From Asterionellopsis glacialis (lineage: Eukaryota; Bacillariophyta; Plagiogrammaphyceae; Rhaphoneidales; Asterionellopsidaceae): a DNA stretch of 31,306 nucleotides. Shown here piece by piece: positions 19,261 to 29,101 of the stretch (its first letter is position 1; each line of letters opens with the position of its first letter). The stretch covers positions 1-31,306 of the forward strand of contig WKLE02002538.1 of assembly GCA_014885115.2 (NCBI GenBank), in the 5' to 3' direction. The position numbers and the translations under genes are program-made. Under the pieces are notes generated by a model that saw only the letters and a program-made list of their open reading frames with translations, was not told the origin of the DNA and searched no databases.

Positions 19261-20637
19261 TTATGACAATAATTTATCATCCCATTTCCCTTCTTCAAAT
19301 AATTTCATAATTTCTTTATGCATCCGTATATCCGTACATGCTATAATCCCATTTGTATTTTCGGATTCAGTTCTAGCTTTGGAGTAATCTAAATCATTCC
19401 CATCTTTATCCGTCATACGTCCACCCATGACTCGTAAAAGTGCATCGGAGGCTGCGACGTCCCACCGTGACGTACCCTTCTTGGGCCAAAACCATAAGCC
19501 TTCATTTTCAATACCCAATACCAATCTCATAGACTTTTCACCCGCACCACTGGCATGTATAGATTGTGGATGCAGCATGCCTCGATTTGCTAAATCGTCT
19601 ACAAAATCTTGTACGACACCCACAGATTTCGCAGGTAATGGTAAAATAGCCTTTGGTGGCCCCTTTTCCACATCACTATCCTCATTTTCATCAGAAGGAA
19701 AGGTAGCATCAGAATCTTCGTTTAGTAATTGGTGCGGTTCGGATAACGGTGGAATGGATGCTCTTTTACGTTTCAATTGTTTCCCACCAGCCACATAGAC
19801 ACCCCCCAACAAACATCCACCATAGATGGCTGCACAACCCGTATCTAAAATAGAAGGTAAACCCTGTGAACCGAATGGTTTACATATAACACCAAACCAT
19901 GGTATGTTATCCAATATAATAGCGATTAAGATTGTGACTGATTCATATTGGTGGTTGGCATAACACTTGGTTCCATCTAATGGATCGACATAGACACTCA
20001 CACGAGCTGGATCCACAAGTATTGGAGAAGTAGACGACGAAGGTGAAGCATCTGTGGATGTAGCTGGTCCATCCGTAATCTCCTTTTCCCCCTCAATAGT
20101 TGTAGAAGTAGTATCATTCTCATCCTTATTGACTATTGTTTGTGCCAATGGCAATACTGCTTCTTGCGCATTGTGGCCAGCATCATTATGATGATATCGT
20201 TCATAAATTTCTTGTTTGCAACATTGGAATATCCGTTCATTGTGCCGAACGACTTCAATTTGTTGATTTTTGGTACTGCTTTCGTGTCGTTCCATTTCTT
20301 GCTGACTTTCTTCACCAACGATACGTATTTGATTTGATATTTGTGTCAAGGCTCGAACAATAATACCCTGTGCTTCACCATCGGCATCGGTTACCACTGT
20401 ACCATCTAATTTAATTCTTGCATTCTTATCATCCCCCTCGGCATAGATAGCCGATCGTTCACGTATAGGACGTGAGGCAGCTACAGTCGATGCCAATGCC
20501 GACGCAGCCAAATCCAATAAATTTACAGTGTTATTATTGTTATTATTGTTTTCATCTCCTTCTTCTTGTTCTTCTATTTGTGTTGCAGAGTCCATGTTAT
20601 GATTATTATTATTATTAGTAGTAGTATTGGATGTCAT
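19261..20637 (-). CDS. Inositol-monophosphatase-superfamily phosphatase, BPNT1/HAL2-like bisphosphate nucleotidase
   Basis: This 458-aa protein starts at an ATG (20635-20637). It carries the lithium-sensitive phosphatase signature: DGTVVTDAD near residues 78-86, GEES with E109/E110, DPLDGTK at 218-224 and WDVAA at 392-396, which ligate the catalytic metal ions. The segment after DPLDGT (Y-E/S-V-T-I-L-I) and the final ALLRVMGGRMTDKDGNDL resemble 3'(2'),5'-bisphosphate nucleotidases, which remove PAP formed in sulfate assimilation and sulfotransfer. An inositol phosphate substrate cannot be excluded. The chain is longer than the 300-aa family norm because of a low-complexity Asn-rich N-terminus, a Ser/Thr-rich insert between the EE and DPLDGT motifs, and an acidic insert around 305-335. 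No clear targeting peptide is seen. Confidence 0.8.
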   Translation of the reverse strand: MTSNTTTNNNNNHNMDSATQIEEQEEGDENNNNNNNTVNLLDLAASALASTVAASRPIRERSAIYAEGDDKNARIKLDGTVVTDADGEAQGIIVRALTQISNQIRIVGEESQQEMERHESSTKNQQIEVVRHNERIFQCCKQEIYERYHHNDAGHNAQEAVLPLAQTIVNKDENDTTSTTIEGEKEITDGPATSTDASPSSSTSPILVDPARVSVYVDPLDGTKCYANHQYESVTILIAIILDNIPWFGVICKPFGSQGLPSILDTGCAAIYGGCLLGGVYVAGGKQLKRKRASIPPLSEPHQLLNEDSDATFPSDENEDSDVEKGPPKAILPLPAKSVGVVQDFVDDLANRGMLHPQSIHASGAGEKSMRLVLGIENEGLWFWPKKGTSRWDVAASDALLRVMGGRMTDKDGNDLDYSKARTESENTNGIIACTDIRMHKEIMKLFEEGKWDDKLLS

Positions 20638-21950
20638 CCTGTTGTTGTTGTTTCTTGTTTTTTTTGGTGGGGAAGGTATGAATTGTATAAGATTAGGATT
20701 ATAAGACTGATTGGTTTTTCCGCAACCAAAATGAAAAAGAAGTGAATCTTCTTTTTTTTTATGAAAGATATTTTTTGAATCTCCAAAGGTGTGGCAAGTA
20801 CACTTTAGAGACTGGATCTACAATTTGAATGACAATGTTATGCAAAAAAAAAAAAAAAANNNNNNNNNCCCCCTAATTCTTTTTTTTTTTTTTTTTTCTT
20901 CCTTCTTATCTTTCGAAGACCTCTACGTTTTCTATCTTGTTTCGTTTCAGTCTATGCTCTAGGACCTACCGGCCTCTTAAAGCAACAACACAATCAGAAA
21001 ATCAGTATGTAGGGACTCCCTTTCCTTTTTAGACTAGACTAGCAGTTTTAGGACTAGAGTCGGTGGCAACATACACTGCGCACACACACTAGAGAGAACG
21101 ACACAACTCAACGGACCTCTCACACAGCTGGATGGGAGAGACAGAAAGAGAGTTTTCTTCTGAGGTGACATACAGGAGCGAGATAAAGGGTTAGGATGCG
21201 ACACACATTATCTTCTACACGGTGCACCTCCACCCGTTATCCGTTCCGATTTCGTACTATTCGGAGTTTGCTGGTACTGAGGTGTCTGTCGTACGATAAA
21301 CGGGACCGTTGGGAACAGAGTTGAGGCTTATGTAGCAGGTGAGTCGAGTCGAGTCGAATCTGGACAATGTGGGAAAAATAATGAGGTCCGATAAGTCGTG
21401 ACCATCTTTTTCTTCCAAAAAGGTAATAATAATAATCAGGGTGATAATATTTTATTAAAATATGTATTATAAAATACCATATTATTCTTAACCCTATCAC
21501 TCCCTCAAAATACTGAAAAAATATAAAAATTGTGAGAAAGTACCACAAAACAAAACAAAACAAAATAGCACGTTACAAAACCAATACATGATTTAGCGGG
21601 ACAACTGCAAAGGCAAGTGTTTTTAAAATACTGTAACCACTACAGTATTAGAAAAGTCCCATTCATGTGGGTAATCTGTACTCAGAAATCAGAAAGTAGG
21701 ATGGTATATTATTGTTCTGTAGCGAAACAGCACACCGGTGTTCAACATTACAAAAGATCGCCATCGTTTCACACTTTGTCATTTTCTTATAATAACTATA
21801 ATTACACAGTAAAGTTTTTCTTTGAAGCAACCTATACTATGATATGATGTTCCCCTACAATATATATACATTACATTTGTAACTACTAGCACTAAACTTT
21901 ACTCTAGACTAGAGCATTATTATTATTAAAAACAAAAAAACTCAGCTTTT
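20638..21950. other. Intergenic region with assembly gap
   Basis: This 1.3-kb stretch lies between the phosphatase start and the nitroreductase stop. It includes a homopolymer-flanked gap, a GAGTC pentanucleotide repeated three times at 21341-21355, and AT-rich tracts at 21420-21560 and 21780-21930. No protein or structured RNA gene was recognised. Confidence 0.45.
20844..20897. other. Assembly gap (nine N) between poly-A and poly-T tracts
   Basis: Sixteen A (20844-20859) are followed by nine N (20860-20868), five C and then a T run of about eighteen (20880-20897). The length of the gap is unlikely to be exact, because homopolymers caused the break. Confidence 0.95.
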
Positions 21951-22931
21951 TTAAGGAATGCTTGTCAAAACATCATCGACTCCTTTTGTTCTTGGTGTTT
22001 TCTCGACACTTGCCAAACCACCTCTTGCAAAACCGTACAAGATACATCCCACGACACGTTCGGAGGATGTATCTACACCTACCAAATCTGCAAAGTTTTG
22101 GGTCCTTGTCAAGGGACCCGACGCCCATTTTGTACCAATCCCTTCACCCCACATGCTCAACATGAAACTTTGAATTGCACAACATGTTGCCGCATAATCT
22201 TCCATTTCTTTTACTTGATCTTCCGGATTCAATTCAGTCGTCACGACACACCATCCTGGAATTTCACGTAATGTCATGGGTGAATATTCACCTGTTTGCT
22301 GTGTCAGTCCACCTTCCGAAAGCATACTTGCCTTTAATTCGGCAATCTTTTGAACGGTATTGGGACCTACATTAATAAATCTCCAATGCTCGGCAAGTCG
22401 TCCACCAATGGACGGTGATGCAATTGCACATTCCACTGCACGGTCCAATACATCCTTGGATACCGGTGTTTTATCAAAATCATTGACCGACTTTCGTGTC
22501 AATAGAGCACTTTGGACTACCATGGCATCGGATTGTGCTTGTTCGGTCGAAGATAAGTACCATGGTTCAAATTCATCAAACGATATAGATCCACTCCCAT
22601 CTTCATCTAAATATTTAAACAAGGCTTCGGCATCTTCATCAGTGGCATCAATATCCAACATACGGAGCATTCGTCCTAATTCAGAGGCATCAATCATATT
22701 AGACCCATCGGCATCTACCATGGTAAATACCTCGCGTGCATGTTGCTGAAAGGCGGACGATGAGGATGTTGTCGACGCAAGCCATGTTTGTTTGGTACTG
22801 GTAGACAACTTGGTGTGTACATTGTTATTATGGTTGAAAAATAATGGAGAGGAAAAGGCAGATACCGAAAACGAACCCAAACAGGAAGATAGTATCAATG
22901 CTGATAAAAACGTTGTTGTTTGACGACTCAT
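21951..22931 (-). CDS. Plastid-targeted EF-hand / nitroreductase fusion protein
   Basis: This 326-aa protein starts at an ATG. Residues 1-25 form a signal peptide ending in SVSAF-SSP, an ASAFAP-type diatom plastid motif, followed by a Ser/Thr-rich transit region. Two canonical EF-hands follow: loop 1 D73-D75-S77-D81-E84 (DADGSNMIDASE) and loop 2 D109-D111-S113-S115-E120 (DEDGSGSISFDE). The rest (about 140-326) is a nitroreductase-family FMN domain, with RKSVNDF (147-153) for the RRSxRxF phosphate-binding start, ASPSIGG...HWRF (171-185), the SMWGEGIGTKW stretch (259-269) and GCILYGFARGG (295-305). The family transfers hydride from NAD(P)H to quinones, nitro compounds or flavins; the substrate is unknown. 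Both EF loops keep all acidic ligands, so calcium control of a plastid flavoenzyme is a plausible inference. Confidence 0.82.
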   Translation of the reverse strand: MSRQTTTFLSALILSSCLGSFSVSAFSSPLFFNHNNNVHTKLSTSTKQTWLASTTSSSSAFQQHAREVFTMVDADGSNMIDASELGRMLRMLDIDATDEDAEALFKYLDEDGSGSISFDEFEPWYLSSTEQAQSDAMVVQSALLTRKSVNDFDKTPVSKDVLDRAVECAIASPSIGGRLAEHWRFINVGPNTVQKIAELKASMLSEGGLTQQTGEYSPMTLREIPGWCVVTTELNPEDQVKEMEDYAATCCAIQSFMLSMWGEGIGTKWASGPLTRTQNFADLVGVDTSSERVVGCILYGFARGGLASVEKTPRTKGVDDVLTSIP

Positions 22932-23545
22932 TATATGGATTTGTTGTTTTGGTTACAATGTATGTTTACAACCCAAAATGTGATTGGAAGGGGGGGGGGA
23001 GAGAGAAGATACTGCGGCGTTCTCAAGATAGAAAGATACCGTACGATAAAAATAATAGTAGGATGTAGTATATCACTTGTTTTTCGAACAAAAAACGAAC
23101 ATTCTTTATATGGTGAGTTCCTTTCGTGCCGTATCATGTCATGTTTTTTTTTTGTTCTTCAAGAACTGATGTGTTGTAGGCAACAACATAATATCACTGA
23201 CGAACGTGCATCGTTCAACACGAAGGAGAACCAACACACCCACACACAAAACATTACCCAAATTAGCCTTAGTTCTAATCCTTTGATGTACTATTTCAAT
23301 GAACACTTTTTTCCAGGGATATTTTTATTAGTTATATTCTTATAATAATATAAATATTTCTAGTATATTGAAAAATGTTGCCATAAGTATTTGAACTGGT
23401 TGAAATATATGAAGATGTACTACTAAGCTTATAAGTAATTATAGGCATGATGAGCTGAATGTCTTTCATCTGATTGGATAATGCATTCTCGGACAGATCG
23501 AATAAAGAACATTCTTGTTGTAGCCGCAGTCTAAGATGGGGTGGG

Positions 23546-23567
23546 TTGACGTCATTGATGACGTCAA
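23546..23567. promoter_or_regulatory. Paired TGACGTCA (CRE/bZIP) sites in a perfect inverted repeat
   Basis: Two full TGACGTCA palindromes (23547-23554 and 23559-23566) lie 12 bp apart, centre to centre. Together they form 10-bp inverted arms, TTGACGTCAT and ATGACGTCAA, with a 2-bp spacer. TGACGT elements are the CO2/cAMP-responsive elements bound by bZIP factors in the diatom Phaeodactylum. The site lies about 615 nt upstream of the nitroreductase ATG and 735 nt upstream of the SPX-kinase ATG, so it could serve either gene. Confidence 0.55.
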
Positions 23568-23986
23568 AACCCCATGACAAATAATAAGAATACTGCTGAT
23601 GCAACCAACTTGCATGTATAGTAGTACTAGGACTACTGATCCCGCATGGTCCCTCAAACGATTGATTGGTACAAAACTTCCGGAACAAAGGGTACCTGGT
23701 ACTACTTCCCGCCCGTCCACTCGCACTGTTCCTTTAAATCTAGTTCTGGAGAACCTGTACTTGCATCCTATTGGTTTCGAATGTACAAGCTATCGATTAT
23801 TGATCCATAATACAAAATGTATAAATTGAGTGCTATTTAATCCCGAATCCAATTAATGTAGATATGGGCACTCATAAAGGTAGACTACTATTCTACTAAA
23901 TGCAAATGGGGACATTTTCCTAGCATCCAACAGTATTCTGATGGTTGAAATTGATCGGAGTCGAAAAAAAGGTTGAAGTACCGTGG

Positions 23987-24006
23987 CTCTCTCTCTAGAG
24001 AGAGAG
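23987..24006. repeat. CT/GA perfect palindrome
   Basis: CTCTCTCTCT is followed directly by AGAGAGAGAG, giving 10-bp arms with no spacer. It is a simple-sequence palindrome in the SPX-kinase upstream region. It may be a GAGA-type element or simple repeat growth. Confidence 0.6.
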
Positions 24007-24300
24007 AGTCCTACCATCAGTTTAATCCCAAAAAAACGGAACTACTCAGTCGAAAAATCAACTGCCTGGTCCTGTTGTTGACAAAAATATTCAAGAACAC
24101 ACGTCCATCATACAATCTCGTTTACATTCGACAGTTTGAGAGAGGCATCCACCAAAAAAAAAAAAGACAAGAAGCCCCCTCTCCCTTCACGAGTGAAATC
24201 GGAAAGAAGAGTACTTGTAAAGTGACAACTAGCACACCCTCGACATCACATTGTACGTCACGACTGACAACAATAACGACTGATTTATTCATTGACAACC

Positions 24301-26774
24301 ATGAAGTTCGGTCATACACTTCATGATAGGATAAGTGAGGACTGGTATCCTTACACCGTTAATTATAAGGGATTGAAGCGCGTATTGAAGGGCAAAGACC
24401 CCTACAAGGGTGAACACATTCATCCTCATGATGGAGAAAGCAAACAAGAACCAGGCAAAGAATGTGCTGTGGTTGCGAACGATGAGCCTTATGACCCAGC
24501 CACAATAGATAAGAACGAATTCTTTCGTGTCTACGAAGAATCGAAATCCAGATTGGAACATTTTTATGCAGATCGGGAAAAGTCAGCTCATGGGACATTG
24601 GAATCTATCGAAGAACGGGTGCAACGTACATCCTTGCAGGAATCATCGGATGCAAGTATACGACGCCTCATTGAGACCATGGATACCTTTGAACATGATA
24701 TTAATCATTTGTTGGAATTCTTAGATTTAAATAAAACAGGATTTTCCAAAATATTGAAAAAATTTGATAAGAACACAGGTTCGTGTGTTCGAGAAAGCAA
24801 GTTAGCTGAATTACTATCGACGCACAAGTTTTTGGAAGGGAAACGATTAAAGGAATTACGTGATCGATTATTTGCATCTCATGATCAAATTCTTGAAATA
24901 TTAGCAGCTCGATTAGATGAAGGAGAAGTAGAATCAGAGGAGGATTATGACGACGCCAACCAAGAAGAAGGCGCACTTATAGCCGAGAAAGACTTACTCG
25001 ATTTATCGAAGCCGAAGAAACGACTGTCTAAAATGACCAGTCGCGAAGAGCGTATTGCACACACCATCGATTTGGTAGAAAAAGATTCATTGTTCTTCCC
25101 TTTACATCCACCTCGAAGTTTACCAACCTTTAAGCACAAGGAGATTTTTCGTGGACATGTCTTAGGTGAAGGTGAATTTGGGACTGTCCGTGAAATACAA
25201 GAATTCCGTGTACCTGAAAATTGTCATGCATGTTTCTTTCACCGTGATACTCTTCCCCAATCTATATCATTCGAACTATTGAATGCTCAAGTGCAAAATG
25301 TTGGAGAAGACGGTGAAGCAGCAGATGATTACATCGAAGGAGAACCGGATGTCAAACCCCGTCCTAGACTAAATACCTATAATAGTTGTGTATACCTGGA
25401 TAGTGCTGTCGGATCAGATACAGATGAGGAAAATGTGGAAGAATTTTTTGATGACCATGAAGATGATTCCTTACACAATACACGAGGGTTTATGAAAGAT
25501 CATTGCATGAGAGGAGAACTACCAAGGTATGCTATTAAAGGTCTTCGTGATGATTTATCGAAAGAATGGGTTGATGTGGCATCTCGAGATATTGCCGTGG
25601 GTAAGTTATGATTATGAGCAGCTGTCCATAAATTGAACAATAAGTGGTGCTGATCTGTCGTCTCAGCCACCCTTTAAAAAATGTTACTAACTTTTCATTA
25701 TCTATCTTGGGGCTACAATATATCATTGTAGAAGCAAAATTCCTTGCATCACTTTCTCATCCAAACATTGTTAAGTTACGAGGAACCGGTGGTGTACCGG
25801 GACATAAGAACTACTTTCTAGTTCTAGATAGACTTTATGGAACACTTTCAGAAAGGTGTAAAGAATGGGCGGTAGAGTACAAAGAGGCAAGAGGAAGCAT
25901 ATTTTCGAGGAAGAAAGATACTAGTAAACTTCAAGATTTGTGGGTGGATCGCTTAATAGCTGTCTTTGACGTGGCAAGAGCAATGAGATACATTCATGAA
26001 CAAAAGTAAGTTTTTGGTCCTTTTTGATAACACGCCCTCTCTCAAAATGTGAAGACATAGCATGTTGACCCTTTGGCACACAAACTTCTCTAACTTGTCA
26101 CTGATATTCATTTTCTATTTCTTGTGGTGTACGTGGACTCAAACAGGATTCTTTTCCGAGATTTGAAACCAGATAATGTTGGATTTGATATTCGTGGTGA
26201 TGCCAAGATTTTTGATTTTGGTTTAGCAAAAGAGCTTCATCCGCGTGACAAAGTTGGTACTGACCAATTCCGATTATCTGGTGTGACGGGAAGCCGACGC
26301 TATATGGCCCCGGAAGGTACGTTTTCTCGGTTGGAAATGCTGTTTCAAGTTTTCTCCGTTGTTCAAGAATGTCTTTGCTCACTCATTGCCTTTCATTTTT
26401 CCTCTCTTTGATTTACAGTCGCAAAATGTGAACCATATGGTTTCAGTGCGGATGTGTATTCATTTGCTATAATGTTGTGGGAAGTGTTGGCTCTTTTGAC
26501 TCCCTTTAAAGACTATGGGTATGAGAAGCATGCTAAATTAGTTGTTTTGAAAGGACAACGACCCAAGGTTCCCAAAAATTGGCCAGTCTTGTTGAAAAAA
26601 CTTATCAAAGATTCATGGTCGTCAAAGTCTTCTGCCCGTCCGACATTTGCTAGTGTGTGCGATTCTCTTCGAGCTGAAGTTTCTGCCTACCGATCAGATA
26701 TGACTGATAGATCTATTGATCTTATCCAAAGGTCTGAAAATTCCATGGTGTACCGTAACCCAAACAGTCCATAA
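24301..26774 (+). CDS. SPX domain-protein kinase fusion, four exons
   Basis: Exons 24301-25600, 25732-26005, 26147-26316 and 26419-26774 join in frame to 699 aa. The three introns (131, 141 and 102 nt) have GTAAGT/GTACGT donors and AG acceptors. Residues 1-205 form an SPX domain: it starts MKFG, has Y22, K26 and K30, and TGFSKILKKFDK with K150, K153, K154 and K157, the cluster that binds inositol pyrophosphates. The kinase domain runs from about 280 to 670: LGEGEFGTV (288-296), YAIK with K413, an alpha-C Glu at E434, FRDLKPDN with D530, DFG (548-550), MAPE (578-581), DVYSFAIMLWE, and RPTF near the end. It looks TKL-like. The His of HRD is Phe. About 117 residues separate the Gly loop from the VAIK Lys, so an acidic insert sits in the N-lobe. 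A phosphate-status-controlled kinase is the natural inference. Confidence 0.9.
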
Positions 26775-26900
26775 AAAAAGTCAAGTACCGGTAACATTGA
26801 CACTGATATCCATGTTGAAAGTAAACAATACTTTTTTGAATTGAAACTAAAAATGAAGTTGAATTAAAAACAAATTATAGAGTTATTTTTAATTGAAAGT

Positions 26901-27809
26901 TTAGTTGAAAAGTTGCATCAATTTGTCGAGTGGTGATGATGAGTCCTTGGAGATAATTGATGGCATGGTAGGTTTAGGACGTGGTTCAACAGGTGGTGCG
27001 GGTGGTGATGTTACCTTTCCAATTAAAAATGGGAATAATGAACTTAGTAAGATATCCCATCCGGGTATATCAAATCGATCTTCTTGAAAGACAATCAATC
27101 CACTTTCTTCATCAACAACAAAATCTGTATAACAAATGTAAGGCTTGATGGTTAATCCTGGACCAATATTGACCTTGCCTGAAAGACGCCATGTAATTGT
27201 AATCTTGTTTGTGTCCGTCACGTCAGAACTAATAATTTCGGCTCTTGATGTTTGTTGATCAAATATTTTGCGCACACCCTTGGCATAATCTTCAATACCT
27301 TTCACTTTCACATCTGGATCTTGAAATTCAAATTCATCTGCAAAGTATGATGGATTGACATTACCAGTCACAAACCATTCTTTTTCGTATAGTTCAGCGT
27401 CCAACATGGCTGCCAATGTTTCCAAGTCGGTTACTTTGGATATTTTATCAGCATTAAAATCAATATCTTTCAATGGATCATTACTATTGTCATTGTTTGC
27501 CGTTTCATCATTGTTCATTGCCTCATCTTTTTGCATAAAGTTGGCTAATATACTTGTTCCAAGATTTCTGTATTCTTCTACGGTACTACCAGAATTATTA
27601 CTACTTTGTTGCTCTTCCTTCTCAGCAAAAAGTTGAGTGGAGGTAGTCGTATAAGTACTCACTAAGTGGTGATTGCGATGGCCTTGTCGATAACCGAATG
27701 ACGACATTTGTGTTTTTCCCACTGATGAAAAGGAAAAACAGGATACGACTGTTGCAACGTTGGCAACACCAAACAGCAAAAATAATGCTTTATTGTTGAA
27801 AGTGACCAT
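26901..27809 (-). CDS. Plastid-targeted SnoaL-like/DUF2358-type protein
   Basis: The preferred start is the ATG at 27807-27809, giving 302 aa that begin with a signal peptide (FLLFGVANVATVVSCF-SFSS); the SCF-SF junction fits diatom plastid import. A Ser/Asn/Asp-rich spacer is followed at about 125-264 by an NTF2-like fold related to DUF2358/SnoaL proteins: YEKEWFVTGNVNPSYFADEFEFQDPDVKVKG-type start, ITITWRLSG, and IVFQEDRFDIPGWDILLSSLFP. The tail is Pro-rich. Plant members are plastid proteins of unknown function, so no reaction is assigned. The frame is open for 114 more codons to an ATG at 28151. That stretch is basic and low-quality as a protein and would bury the signal peptide, so I take it as 5' leader. 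The stop is 126 nt from the SPX-kinase stop (convergent). Confidence 0.72.
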   Translation of the reverse strand: MVTFNNKALFLLFGVANVATVVSCFSFSSVGKTQMSSFGYRQGHRNHHLVSTYTTTSTQLFAEKEEQQSSNNSGSTVEEYRNLGTSILANFMQKDEAMNNDETANNDNSNDPLKDIDFNADKISKVTDLETLAAMLDAELYEKEWFVTGNVNPSYFADEFEFQDPDVKVKGIEDYAKGVRKIFDQQTSRAEIISSDVTDTNKITITWRLSGKVNIGPGLTIKPYICYTDFVVDEESGLIVFQEDRFDIPGWDILLSSLFPFLIGKVTSPPAPPVEPRPKPTMPSIISKDSSSPLDKLMQLFN

Positions 27810-28402
27810 TGTTCTGCAAAATCTTCTCAACACAACACGAACGTGACTTCCTATATCGATAATTTTTGTCGCTGCTGTCGGTGTAAGTGTTTTCGACTCC
27901 TTTCCAGTTGTTGTTGCTTTCTTGTTCTCTCGATCCTTTGTGTGTTTTGCGTTTTCTGTCGCTTGTCGCTGACGACGCAACACAAAGAACACGCACGAAT
28001 GGCAAGATGCTGATTTTTGGGATGTGTATCTAAAATCTCGCTTCACGATTAGAGATAAAGTGGAGATCAACTCAAATGACAGCAAGACCGACGACCCTGA
28101 CCAAAGAGAGACCGACAAGAAGTGACAAACCAAATTAATTGTCTGACCCATGGTCTGACGAAGGCCAGAACTTGCACAGTTACCACCACTGAGAGCAAAA
28201 AATGTGAGAAACCGCTCCTTACTAGAAAGCGAGAGAAAACCCCATTGTAGACAAGTTGTTCTTTGTTAGAGAAGAGGAGTATTTGACCCTACCGGTACTG
28301 CAACACTGCAAGCAAACCCGCCTCCAGAGGACCTACTTCCTTTTCTTTCAAGGCGTTTAGGACGTTGTGTGTTTTGCGTTTAAAAAAGAGAAGAAAGCAA
28401 AC
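27810..28402. promoter_or_regulatory. Divergent promoter region between DUF2358-like gene and NOP16
   Basis: About 590 nt separate the two chosen start codons. The minus strand is open from 28151 in frame with the DUF2358-like gene. The NOP16 side is purine/pyrimidine mixed with no clear TATA box. No other gene is seen. Confidence 0.35.
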
Positions 28403-29101
28403 ATGGTGAGACACGGTAAAGATAAAAAGAGAAGATCAGGTCGTACTGGAAGAACAAAACTAAAGGTGCGTAGCTACAAATCTCATCCTAGTTGCGTCAT
28501 GATTGCATTTTTTTTTTAAACAATCATAATGTTGATTGTTCTCTACCATGACAAAACACGACAACTCATGATTCAAATTATTTTTCCTTTTCTCCAATTT
28601 TACAAAATTGTATATCTATCTGTACATTAGACCCATGCCTTTGCAAAGTATAAACCACCGAAATTTACAGATGAAACTGTCAAGAAACATTGGGATCCAT
28701 CTAAATCACCAGCTGCAAATATGGCAGAATTGGGTTTAAAGGCATCCGTAAATACTAAAAAGGACATTAGTAAGGCACACGAAATTAGAAATGATAATGA
28801 AAGTGGGACTAAACCATCCCTTGAATTATTTGATGTACCTGATTCAGACACAATGGGGATGAATGCCAATAAAAAAAACAATTCCAAAAAATTACCATTG
28901 GGTACAAATGATCAAATTTATATTGCCAAATGTATGACCAAACATGGTGATGATTATTTAGCCATGTCACGTGATATTAAATTAAATAACATGCAACATA
29001 CAGAACATAAATTGAAAAAAATGGGTGCAAGATTTTTATTATTAAATGAAGATCAAAGACGATGTGATGTACCTGACAAGGTACAACATTTGGTACTCTA
29101 G
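28403..29101 (+). CDS. NOP16: Nucleolar protein 16 (NOP16), two exons
   Basis: Nop16 is a small protein of pre-60S ribosomal particles in the nucleolus. Exon 1 (28403-28465) encodes a very basic start, MVRHGKDKKRRSGRTGRTKLK. Exon 2 (28631-29101) resumes with THAFAKYKPPKF. The 165-nt intron has a GTGCGT donor and a TTAG acceptor, phase 0. The product has 177 aa, close to the human 178. The family signature is VKKHWDPSKSPAANMAELGL (about residues 34-53), followed by SVN. The C-terminal DDYLAMSRDIKLNNMQHTEHKLKK is the usual conserved end, which carries the D-Y-x-x-M-x-R-D-x-K-x-N pattern. The first exon is too short to be obvious alone and depends on the splice model. Confidence 0.92.

Larger units (their letters stand above)
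22932..24300. promoter_or_regulatory. Divergent promoter region between EF-hand nitroreductase and SPX-kinase genes
   Basis: This is 1.37 kb between two divergent start codons. It contains a double TGACGTCA site near the middle, a CT/GA palindrome at 23987-24006 about 300 nt before the SPX-kinase ATG, and a CA-rich tract near 23230-23250. I found no GNATATNC (P1BS phosphate-starvation) match by eye. Short frames on both strands have no recognisable motif. Confidence 0.45.

Noticed and set aside
23332..23726. Overlapping minus-strand frames of 86-118 codons in the nitroreductase/SPX-kinase promoter region
   Set aside because: They overlap each other in different frames, resemble nothing known, and cover the TGACGTCA palindrome.
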